The notes under the pieces: model-generated
The model's database searches: none
What the model was told of the DNA's origin: nothing
Seen by the model: the letters and a program-made list of their open reading frames with translations, nothing else
Source of the DNA: Candidatus Omnitrophota bacterium
GTDB taxonomy: Bacteria > Omnitrophota > Gorgyraeia > Zapsychrales > Zapsychraceae
Length of the DNA stretch: 6,042 nucleotides
Assembly (NCBI GenBank): GCA_029567025.1
Contig: JAKQLT010000137.1
Location: 1-6,042 of the forward strand
Direction of reading: 5' to 3'
In this document: one piece after another, positions 1 to 4,681 of the stretch
Numbering within the stretch: the stretch's first letter is position 1
Layout of the letters: every line of letters starts with the position of its first letter
Position numbers and translations under genes: made by a program

Positions 1-1
1 A

Positions 2-142
2 AAACTTGGAATAAGTGCGACGGTTTTATCGAAAATCAGTAAAAACGGCGTAAGGCAAATAACAGTAGGAACGCTTGATAAAATTGCTGATGCGCTTGAT
101 ATGGAATTGATTATAAAATTAAAACCTAAGAAAGCCGCATAG
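2..142 (+). CDS. XRE-family helix-turn-helix regulator, C-terminal fragment (5' end outside window)
   Basis: The open frame enters from the left edge and ends at TAG 140-142, giving 46 visible residues. They begin KLGISATVLSKIS, continue with VGTLDKIADALDMEL and end in a basic tail KPKKAA. This is the typical second half of a Cro/C1-type HTH: the recognition helix (GISATVLSKIS), then the helix around TLDKIADAL. The family binds DNA operators, often as an autoregulated repressor or as an antitoxin. The next gene starts 11 nt downstream on the same strand, so the two are probably co-transcribed. The N-terminal half, the start and any upstream partner are not visible, so repressor and antitoxin roles cannot be separated. 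Confidence 0.8.
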   Translation, partial: KLGISATVLSKISKNGVRQITVGTLDKIADALDMELIIKLKPKKAA

Positions 143-153
143 CAGGAGTTATT

Positions 154-396
154 ATGTCTTCCCAAGTTATGACGATCAAAGAGCTGGCCAAATACCTCGA
201 CATAACCGAAGCCACGATCTATAAAAAAGTATCGAACAATGAGATCCCATATACCAAGCTGGGAACGCTGCTGCGCTTCCCCAAATGGGCGATAGACCGC
301 TGGATATCCGAAAACACGGTCGAACCGCCAGACGTCACGGTCCTCTATCTATCGATTAAATCGATACTTACAAAACATCATTTCCATTTTTCTTGA
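154..396 (+). CDS. Excisionase-like small HTH protein (HTH_17 / MerR-like fold)
   Basis: An 80-aa protein starting at ATG 154 behind a GGAG ribosome binding site in gcaggagttatt. Residues 6-51 match the excisionase-family DNA-binding domain: MTIKELAKYLDITEATIYKKV is the helix-turn-helix, followed by a wing with EIPYTKLGTLLRFPKWAIDRWI. Such proteins bind DNA in recombination directionality, plasmid or phage control and transcription regulation. No integrase is visible, so a regulatory role is as likely as true excision. Residues 55-80 (PEPP-like linker replaced by EPPDVTVLYL and a tail KHHFHFS) do not look like the family and run straight into the next promoter, so the native C-terminus may have been replaced by read-through sequence. 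It lies between the XRE fragment and the histone/HU operon and is a candidate regulator of that operon. Confidence 0.8.
   Translation: MSSQVMTIKELAKYLDITEATIYKKVSNNEIPYTKLGTLLRFPKWAIDRWISENTVEPPDVTVLYLSIKSILTKHHFHFS
350..366. promoter_or_regulatory. 17-bp palindrome TATCGATTAAATCGATA, operator candidate
   Basis: Perfect 8-bp inverted repeat (TATCGATT / AATCGATA) around one central base. It lies inside the 3' end of the excisionase-like gene, ending 26 nt before the -35 box of the histone/HU promoter. The position and symmetry suit a dimeric HTH regulator. Function is inferred. Confidence 0.5.
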
Positions 397-421
397 CAAT
401 CCGGCCCAATTCGGTTAAAAT
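393..421 (+). promoter_or_regulatory. Sigma70-type promoter of the histone/HU operon
   Basis: -35 TTGACA (393-398), 17-nt spacer, -10 TAAAAT (416-421). The -35 box overlaps the TGA stop (394-396) of the upstream gene. The predicted start near 428 leaves a leader of about 90 nt before ATG 520. The -10 box lies exactly in the centre of a 10-bp inverted repeat, so a bound repressor would block RNA polymerase. Confidence 0.8.
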
Positions 422-433
422 ATACCGAATTGG
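406..433. promoter_or_regulatory. Perfect 10-bp inverted repeat over the -10 box, operator candidate
   Basis: CCAATTCGGT (406-415) and ACCGAATTGG (424-433) are exact reverse complements separated by 8 nt that contain the -10 hexamer. The length and spacing suit a dimeric XRE-type repressor. The nearest candidates to bind it are the two HTH proteins encoded just upstream, or the histone/HU products themselves. Binding is inferred. Confidence 0.7.
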
Positions 434-441
434 AAGGCTAA

Positions 442-463
442 ATTCTGCCGAATCAGGCAGAAT
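442..463 (+). promoter_or_regulatory. Leader hairpin of the histone/HU transcript
   Basis: ATTCTGCC (442-449) and GGCAGAAT (456-463) form a perfect 8-bp stem with a 6-nt loop GAATCA. It lies in the predicted 5' leader, about 56 nt before the histone start. No U-tract follows, so it is not a terminator. It could be an mRNA-stability or translational control element, or a further DNA operator. Confidence 0.5.
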
Positions 464-519
464 CTACCGAGCCGCCAATCTCCCCGGAAGCCTGTATAAC
501 AGATTGAGGAGCGTTGAAA

Positions 520-846
520 ATGCCAGAAGCGTTAAGCATAACGAAGCCGAACACGGTTGAAACCTTTATGAAAGCGAACACCGATCTGCGGATCGCCGCG
601 GACGCCCTGAAAGAATTTCAGAAACAACTTGACACCCTGGCGCTCTCGATCACGAAAGAAGCCGCCAAACAGGCAACGGCCGCCGGCCGAACCACGATCA
701 TGGCCGCGGACGTTAAATCCGCCATGACGGTCGTCACGGGCTCGACTTCGGATCTTCCCTATCTTTTCCGCCAGCTTGAAAAGCTGACCGCCAAGGAAAC
801 CGCCGACCTTTCGACGCTGATCCAGAAATGGATCGCGGCCCACTGA
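520..846 (+). CDS. Bacterial histone-fold protein
   Basis: A 108-aa protein. ATG 520 is chosen because GAGGAG (506-511) lies 8 nt upstream; an in-frame TTG at 514 is too close to it. Residues about 12-70 fit a single histone fold: short helix 1 (TVETFMKAN), a loop, long helix 2 (about 28-55), then the signature AGRTTIMAADVKSAM. This matches the archaeal histone AGRkTI..eD...A segment, including the Arg57-Asp64 pair at the same 7-residue spacing as the conserved R-D clamp of HMfB. A further roughly 38-residue, mostly helical tail (DLPYLFRQLEKL...LIQKWIAAH) is not part of the archaeal core. Charge is nearly balanced (13 K/R against 12 D/E), unusual for a DNA-wrapping histone, so it may bind DNA weakly, dimerise differently or act with a partner. 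The HU-family gene starts 4 nt after its stop, implying translational coupling. The assignment is from sequence motifs alone. Confidence 0.8.
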   Translation: MPEALSITKPNTVETFMKANTDLRIAADALKEFQKQLDTLALSITKEAAKQATAAGRTTIMAADVKSAMTVVTGSTSDLPYLFRQLEKLTAKETADLSTLIQKWIAAH

Positions 847-850
847 CGCT

Positions 851-1147
851 ATGAAAAAAGCAGACATCATTAAAGCACTCATCAAAAAACACGGTCTAGC
901 CGTCCGCCAGGCAGCGGCGGTCCTTAATACCTGCCTCGATGAAATCGTGTCCGGCCTGGCGAAGGGCGAAGCCGTGGAGCTGCGCCGCTTCGGCATATTC
1001 AAGACCAAAAAACAAAAGGCCAGGACGATCATCCATCCAAAGACCGGGAAGCCGCTCAAGCGCCCGGCTCGAACGATTGTCTTATTCGAAGCCGGCACAG
1101 CGGTTAAGGCCGCCGTCAACAAGCCTGGTCGGAAAAAGAAAAATTGA
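851..1147 (+). CDS. HU/IHF-family DNA-bending protein
   Basis: A 98-aa protein of normal HU length. It has the N-terminal helical dimerisation part (KKADIIKALIKKHGL), the hinge GEAVELRRFGIF equivalent to the family's GFGSF, and the beta-arm tip HPKTGKP with the intercalating proline at Pro63. It ends with FEAGTAVKAAVN and a basic tail GRKKKN. With 25 K/R against 6 D/E it is very basic. The family binds the minor groove as a dimer and bends DNA in nucleoid structure, replication and recombination. There is no clear ribosome binding site; ATG 851 is only 4 nt after the histone stop, so translation is probably by reinitiation. Codon use and GC content match the histone gene and differ from the AT-rich genes around. 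No convincing terminator follows. Confidence 0.93.
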   Translation: MKKADIIKALIKKHGLAVRQAAAVLNTCLDEIVSGLAKGEAVELRRFGIFKTKKQKARTIIHPKTGKPLKRPARTIVLFEAGTAVKAAVNKPGRKKKN

Positions 1148-1222
1148 CAGTTTTCAAATCCAGATGGTATTTCAGCTTACACAAGTTTTATTTATGCCGT
1201 CAAACTACTAGTATAAAACCGC

Positions 1223-1251
1223 TTGATATTGTTTCAATAATGGTATATAAT
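1223..1251 (+). promoter_or_regulatory. Sigma70-type promoter of the Sel1-repeat gene
   Basis: -35 TTGATA (1223-1228), 17-nt spacer, perfect -10 TATAAT (1246-1251). The predicted start near 1258 leaves a leader of about 25 nt before ATG 1284. The gene therefore has its own transcription unit, separate from the histone/HU operon. Confidence 0.8.
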
Positions 1252-1283
1252 TTTTGTAAATAAAATGTTAATGGAGAACAAAA

Positions 1284-2234
1284 ATGAAATTTTCTTTGTT
1301 GATGATTGCGATTCTTTCGATCTTGATATTGACATTTCCTGTCTTTGCTGCTGATTCCTTTGAAGAAACACTTAAAAAAGCAGAAAATGGAGACGCCATA
1401 GCTCAAGAGCTTTTAGGAACGCTGTATACTCTTGGCAATGGTGTTCCTAAAGATTACAAGAAAGCGGCTGAATGGTACGAGAAAGCAGCTTCACAAGGGG
1501 TAGACGAGGCTCAGTACAGTTTAGGAATGATGTATTATGACGGCATTGGCGTTCCTCAAGATTATATAAATGCATATGTTTATTTTAATCTTGCTGCCGC
1601 AAGTGATCATAATAAAGCAATTTTTAAAATATATCTAGTTCAAGCAATAATGAGTCGTGATCAAATTGAAAAGGCTCAAAATATAAGTCAAGAGCTTTTT
1701 AAAAAAATCGTAGATAATAAAAAGTTTGCGGCTGATGTCATTGAAGCGGCAATTAAAAAAGCAGAAAGCGGAGATGCCAAGGCTCAATACGAATTAGGCT
1801 TGCGATACGCCGCCGGCGCTAACGTTCCTCGAAACGACAAGAAAGCGTTTGAATGGTACGAGAAATCGGCTTTACAAGGAAATGCCACTGCTCAGTACAA
1901 TTTAGGAATGATGTACAGTACCGGTACTGGCGTTCCAAACGATGACAAGAAAGCTCTTGAATGGCTTGAGAAAGCGGCTTTACAAGGGGAAAAAGAGGCT
2001 CAGTACAATTTAGGAATGATTTATTATACTGGCTTTGGTGCTCCTCGAGATTATATGAATGCCTATGTTTATTTTAATATTGCCGCCACAGGTAATCATG
2101 AATACGCAATAGAAAATAGAAAGCAAATCCAAGAAAAAATGACACCAGCCCAAATTGAAAAGGCTCAAGAGCTAAGTCGCGAGCTTTTTAAGAAGATCAC
2201 AGACAATAATAAAATGAAAAAAATTATAAAATAA
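1284..2234 (+). CDS. Exported Sel1-repeat (TPR-like) protein
   Basis: A 316-aa protein starting at ATG 1284, with GGAGA (1273-1277) 6 nt upstream. Residues 1-22 form a signal peptide: a Lys at position 2, a long Leu/Ile core, then PVFA before Ala23-Asp24. The mature part has five Sel1 repeats with the AQYxLGxxYxxGxGVPxDxxKAxEWxEKAAxQG pattern in pieces: about 38-73, 74-109, 165-200, 201-236 and 237-272. Both blocks end in a matching segment, AYVYFN(L/I)AA followed by IEKAQ(N/E)(I/L)S and ELFKKI. The gene therefore looks like an internal duplication, with an extra repeat in the second copy. Sel1 repeats form alpha-solenoid scaffolds for protein binding, so the likely site is periplasm or outside the cell. 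The partner is unknown. Codons are AT-rich, unlike the histone/HU pair. Confidence 0.93.
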   Translation: MKFSLLMIAILSILILTFPVFAADSFEETLKKAENGDAIAQELLGTLYTLGNGVPKDYKKAAEWYEKAASQGVDEAQYSLGMMYYDGIGVPQDYINAYVYFNLAAASDHNKAIFKIYLVQAIMSRDQIEKAQNISQELFKKIVDNKKFAADVIEAAIKKAESGDAKAQYELGLRYAAGANVPRNDKKAFEWYEKSALQGNATAQYNLGMMYSTGTGVPNDDKKALEWLEKAALQGEKEAQYNLGMIYYTGFGAPRDYMNAYVYFNIAATGNHEYAIENRKQIQEKMTPAQIEKAQELSRELFKKITDNNKMKKIIK

Positions 2235-2395
2235 ACACTGTTCACAGGATTGCCGCAAACATTATGCTCTAACTTTGATTAATGTTCGCTAGCTGATAGT
2301 TTTCGGTCACCTTGTTTATTATTTTATATTTGACAATAAAATCAATCTTTTCTTGAAGCATAATTATAAATAGTGTTACCTATTTAATGCTCTTG

Positions 2396-2461
2396 TTAAT
2401 AATTGCTGCTTTTACTTAACAACAAAGACATAATAATAACCATAAGTTTAAATATAATCAT
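2396..2461 (-). CDS. Small hydrophobic peptide ORF (21 aa), unrecognised
   Basis: ATG 2461 to TAA 2396 encodes 21 residues: a hydrophobic first two-thirds (MIIFKLMVIIMSLLL) and a polar end (SKSSNY). The start has an excellent ribosome binding site, AAAGGAG at 2474-2468, 6 nt upstream. A near-consensus promoter lies just before it. An AT-rich stem (2367-2373 / 2380-2386) follows 10 nt after the stop. The size and membrane-like composition resemble type I toxin peptides or other small membrane proteins, but no family was recognised and no antisense RNA promoter was proven. The case rests on expression signals, not homology. Confidence 0.45.
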   Translation of the reverse strand: MIIFKLMVIIMSLLLSKSSNY

Positions 2462-2474
2462 TAAAAACTCCTTT

Positions 2475-2489
2475 ACTTAAGTCTTAAGT
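2475..2489. promoter_or_regulatory. 15-bp palindrome ACTTAAGTCTTAAGT at a predicted start site
   Basis: ACTTAAG and CTTAAGT are exact reverse complements around a single T. The palindrome spans the predicted transcription start (near 2485) between the -10 box and the ribosome binding site of the small - strand ORF. It is a candidate operator or mRNA hairpin. Confidence 0.4.
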
Positions 2490-2491
2490 TA

Positions 2492-2519
2492 ATTATACAT
2501 AAAAAAAAAGAAAAGTCAA
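2492..2519 (-). promoter_or_regulatory. Strong sigma70-type promoter for the 21-aa ORF
   Basis: On the - strand: -35 TTGACT (2519-2514), 16-nt spacer holding a run of nine T, and a perfect -10 TATAAT (2497-2492). The following ORF starts about 25 nt after the expected start site. It is among the best promoter matches in the window, although it precedes only a tiny ORF. Confidence 0.7.
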
Positions 2520-2588
2520 CACATTGTCATTAATAATAAACGATTTTACCAATAAAAGCTCTTTCCTGTCTCGTCGATAGGGACGCCC

Positions 2589-2788
2589 GCCGCCGCCTCG
2601 CCGATAATCCATGCCTTATGTAAACTTTCGCCCGGCCGGCGCATCCTGGCATCTTAACCAACCTTGTTTTTATTAAATTTGTCCGCATATTTGCCGGCCG
2701 GGCTCAGACGCTCGCCGCATCGTGCGGCTCGCTTTTACATAAGGCGGGTTTATCGGCGCGCGCCATCCTTGGCGCTAACGGCGGCGGC
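2589..2788. repeat. 200-nt nested inverted repeat, candidate structured RNA or palindromic element
   Basis: Four perfect pairs of arms occur in correct nested order: 2589-2597 with 2780-2788 (GCCGCCGCC), 2599-2607 with 2750-2758 (CGCCGATAA), 2613-2624 with 2734-2745 (GCCTTATGTAAA), and 2630-2640 with 2693-2703 (GCCCGGCCGGC). That gives 41 perfectly matched base pairs. Two side hairpins fill the right-hand gaps: 2714-2719 / 2723-2728 with loop TCG, and 2760-2765 / 2770-2775 with loop TCCT. The apical loop is 52 nt. Two arms are not GC-only, so this is not just low-complexity matching. The active strand is unknown. It could be a non-coding RNA, a cruciform, or a degenerate palindromic mobile element. 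Confidence 0.75.
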
Positions 2789-2792
2789 TAAT

Positions 2793-2811
2793 TGCCGGCC
2801 GTTCTGTCTCG
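2793..2811. repeat. Composite of two short direct repeats shared across the hairpin region
   Basis: TGCCGGCCGTTCT (2793-2805) recurs at 3139-3151. GTTCTGTCTCG (2801-2811) recurs at 3039-3049, and its 8-nt core CTGTCTCG is also at 2566-2573. The first and second copies of the core flank the nested inverted repeat, each 15 nt from its outermost arm. The pattern suggests duplication within the region, or a target-site-like duplication. Confidence 0.5.
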
Positions 2812-3073
2812 GTGCGCGGGCGCGCTCGCTTGCAGCTCGCACTGCCCGCCCCAAGTGGACCGTTCACAATCCTTTAAAATCCATGAAATTTAAAATTAAA
2901 ATTTTCGAACGCATATAACGCGTTTTAAGAGGCCTTCGATTCACCAGACGACCCGAACTACCGTCGACCTCTTTTGCGTTCGTTGTGGCTCCGCTTTCGA
3001 CCCCGAAATTTGTTATTTTTTTAGGAAATAGAGAAACAGTTCTGTCTCGATTAAAATTTTTGTCTTGAACATA

Positions 3074-3192
3074 CCCGGCCGCCCCGCGGCGATGATTCCG
3101 CGAACAGCGGCGGGCTTGCTGCCCGCGATTATCTTAACTGCCGGCCGTTCTTCCGGCCGGCGACATAGTTTCGCCGGCACCGGGCGGCCTGG
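3074..3192. repeat. Branched hairpin cluster, candidate structured RNA
   Basis: A closing stem pairs 3074-3084 with 3182-3192 (10 of 11 positions). Inside it are three separate perfect hairpins: 3085-3089 / 3098-3102 (CGCGG), 3110-3115 / 3121-3126 (GCGGGC with loop TTGCT), and 3140-3147 / 3154-3161 (GCCGGCCG with loop TTCTTC). The layout of one closing stem and three arms resembles a multibranched RNA. It is not a tRNA: no T-loop or anticodon arm of the right form is seen. It lies about 45 nt downstream of the rep stop codon and could also end rep transcription. Confidence 0.6.
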
Positions 3193-3237
3193 AGTTACGT
3201 TAGCTTTTTAAAATTTAATCTAAGTCTCAATCGTGAT

Positions 3238-4518
3238 TCAATCATTATCACTACTCTGGTAGTTATTTCTTTCAGACTTTTCCATATACATTTTAGCCAT
3301 TCTTATTTCGATCATTAGATTATTCAAAAAAAATGAATTGCCTGGATTTTCCTTAACATTAAGGCTTTTAGCTTCTTCGTATAAATTTTCGTATTTTTCA
3401 GGTGAAAGAGATCTAATCGCATTTAAGGCTATTTCTTCACGCTTCTTTTGATTTTCATTATCTTTCACGGCCACAGATTGAGCCTTTTTTTCTAGTATTT
3501 TCTTTTCTTCAATCTCTATATCAAAGCCAGCATAATTGTTTTTTAAAGCATTTATAGCATAAAATAAAGGGTTTTCGTTAGCTTTTTTAAATGCATATTT
3601 TAAATTCAGTTTTATATAATTAACGTTTTTGCCTTCTTTAATCTTTTTATTAATTTCTTCGAACAACGATTTTATTCTATATTTTTCAGGTATCTCCATT
3701 ATTATTTCTTGAGCAATAAATTCATTTTTATTTTCAATAATATTACCTTTAGCTTTTTGTTCTATGTCAGAACTATATTGAGTCAAAATACCTTCTGATA
3801 AATTAAACTGGTCCTTAATTTCCTGCTTTCGAGCATAAAATTGAACCCCTATTATTTTTTGTCCTTTTCCACTCATTTTAATTAATTTATAATCACAGTG
3901 TATATCTGCTTTCTCATTTATTTCTTTAATGGCCACATCTAAAACCCTAACTTTAAAATTTTGAAATAATTGGTATTCGTTTACATTTATACCCATGAGT
4001 TCTTTTAATTGATTAACCGTTAAAAAAGGAATTGAATGTTTAGAAGGTACTTCCGATAAGTAATCACGTAAAAATTCATATAAAATCACTGAATACGAAC
4101 TTCTTAATCCAGCTATTAAAACTATATTTAATGCGGAATACATTTTAGGTTTAAGAATTCGTTCAATTAATTTTTTACTAAATTCAAATTCAATCCTTCC
4201 GTTACCTAAAAAAATTTCAACGCTTGCTAAAAAAGTCATTTTTTGCCATGTTTCTTGTTTATCTTTATTCAAATAATTGAATTCTATTGAAATTTCAGAT
4301 AACTTACGAAATTGGTTTTTTAAATATAAAGTATCTGTTATAGAAATATTGCACATTTTTTTTAACTCATGAATATTGGTTTCATACAAATCTTTATAAC
4401 CGTTTTTTTGAACCACATAAATTAAATAATTTATTAATTTTCTTTGTATAAGCGTTAACTCTTTAATATTAGTTTGTATAAGAGAAGAATGTTTTCTAAT
4501 TATTACGTCTTTTTTCAT
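3238..4518 (-). CDS. Plasmid replication initiator, Rep_3 (RepB/RepE-like) family
   Basis: A 426-aa protein starting at ATG 4518, with AAGGGGTGG (4533-4525) 6 nt upstream. Residues about 8-125 resemble the first winged-helix domain (LTLIQRKLINYLIYVVQ, then FRKLSEISIEF). About 140-230 carry the second, with SIPFLTVNQLKELMGI, FKVRVLDVAIKEINEKADI and KGQKIIGVQFYARKQ, the segment most typical of the family. Such initiators bind iterons as monomers to open the origin, and often repress their own promoter as dimers. Iteron-like repeats lie directly upstream. After residue 232 comes a tail of about 195 residues rich in Lys, Glu and Asn with no recognised domain, making it longer than the usual roughly 250-350 aa. 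Codons are extremely AT-rich. No clear intrinsic terminator directly follows. Confidence 0.93.
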   Translation of the reverse strand: MKKDVIIRKHSSLIQTNIKELTLIQRKLINYLIYVVQKNGYKDLYETNIHELKKMCNISITDTLYLKNQFRKLSEISIEFNYLNKDKQETWQKMTFLASVEIFLGNGRIEFEFSKKLIERILKPKMYSALNIVLIAGLRSSYSVILYEFLRDYLSEVPSKHSIPFLTVNQLKELMGINVNEYQLFQNFKVRVLDVAIKEINEKADIHCDYKLIKMSGKGQKIIGVQFYARKQEIKDQFNLSEGILTQYSSDIEQKAKGNIIENKNEFIAQEIIMEIPEKYRIKSLFEEINKKIKEGKNVNYIKLNLKYAFKKANENPLFYAINALKNNYAGFDIEIEEKKILEKKAQSVAVKDNENQKKREEIALNAIRSLSPEKYENLYEEAKSLNVKENPGNSFFLNNLMIEIRMAKMYMEKSERNNYQSSDND

Positions 4519-4539
4519 AACAAACCACCCCTTATTTTT

Positions 4540-4568
4540 ATTTTATCATACTTAATACAAAAAATCAA
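4540..4568 (-). promoter_or_regulatory. rep promoter with extended -10
   Basis: On the - strand: -35 TTGATT (4568-4563), 17-nt spacer, -10 TAAAAT (4545-4540) preceded by TG at the extended -10 position. The predicted start is close to the ribosome binding site, so the leader would be very short. Alternative upstream promoters in this AT-rich DNA are possible. Twelve bases (4539-4550) are identical to the antitoxin promoter. Confidence 0.6.
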
Positions 4569-4592
4569 TGTTTTTATTGACAATGTTTTTAT
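4566..4592. repeat. 12-bp direct repeats CAATGTTTTTAT over the rep promoter
   Basis: Exact copies at 4566-4577 and 4581-4592, 15 bp apart, covering and flanking the -35 box of rep. The second copy runs into a TTATCGATAA palindrome (4589-4598). They may be binding sites for Rep autoregulation or for a host protein. They differ from the TGTATTGGCTA iterons. Confidence 0.5.
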
Positions 4593-4620
4593 CGATAACA
4601 CCTTTTATTAAAGCATTATC

Positions 4621-4681
4621 ATAGATAGTCAATACATTACAAAATAAATGTATTGGCTATCTATCTAATTTGTATTGGCTA
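4621..4681. repeat. Iteron-like repeats and 18-bp inverted repeat, putative replication origin
   Basis: TGTATTGGCTA occurs directly at 4649-4659 and 4671-4681, exactly 22 bp apart (two helical turns), and once inverted with one change at 4626-4636. The inverted copy and the first direct copy form an 18-bp inverted repeat, 4621-4638 with 4647-4664 (17 of 18 matched, 8-nt spacer). In Rep_3 plasmids monomeric Rep binds directly repeated iterons and dimeric Rep binds an inverted pair near its promoter; both arrangements are present here. Only a few copies are seen, fewer than in many iteron plasmids. No clear DnaA box was found. Confidence 0.65.

Larger units (their letters stand above)
2235..3237. 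other. 1-kb region without a large gene, two compositional halves
   Basis: The first half (2235-2560) is AT-rich and holds a promoter and a 21-codon ORF on the - strand. The second half (about 2580-3190) is GC-rich and packed with inverted repeats. These include the nested structure 2589-2788, the stem GCGGGC 2816-2821 / GCCCGC 2844-2849, and the branched cluster 3074-3192. No tRNA or rRNA signature was recognised. A weak stem TTTCG 2995-2999 / CGAAA 3004-3008, followed by a T-run at about 3015-3021, could be a + strand terminator. Confidence 0.7.

Noticed and set aside
532..1122. Long open frame (196 codons) on the - strand opposite the histone and HU genes
   Set aside because: It lies antisense to two genes with clear family motifs; its translation has no domain pattern and is explained by GC-rich codon shadowing.
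939..1211. Second + strand frame overlapping the HU gene
   Set aside because: Arg/Ser/Pro-rich translation typical of an out-of-frame reading of a GC-rich gene; no own ribosome binding site.
1200..1406. 68-codon - strand frame over the Sel1 promoter and signal peptide
   Set aside because: Antisense to a well-supported gene start and promoter, with no family resemblance.
2269..2361. 30-codon - strand frame downstream of the 21-aa ORF
   Set aside because: No ribosome binding site and an in-frame stop just upstream. It could be untranslated RNA of the preceding promoter.
2475..2510. XerCD/dif-like site suggested by TTATGTATAAT on the - strand
   Set aside because: The two 11-bp arms with a 6-8 bp centre are not present; the sequence is better explained as a -10 box and palindrome.
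2664..2918. 84-codon + strand frame in the hairpin region
   Set aside because: It runs through the arms of the nested inverted repeat, is Arg/Ala-rich in the first part and lysine-rich at the end, and has no ribosome binding site.
2927..2973. tRNA-like or att-like stem (AAGAGG / CCTCTT with GACG / CGTC inside)
   Set aside because: No acceptor, anticodon or T-arm arrangement fits; only a modest stem remains.
2640..3200. Integron attC-like sites, suggested by TTAAC and GTTAG near palindromes
   Set aside because: The 7-base ends do not fit RYYYAAC / GTTRRRY, and no integrase or cassette layout is present.
4621..4681. CRISPR-type repeat array
   Set aside because: Repeats are 11-18 bp with 8-11 nt between them, partly inverted and too few; an origin explains them better.
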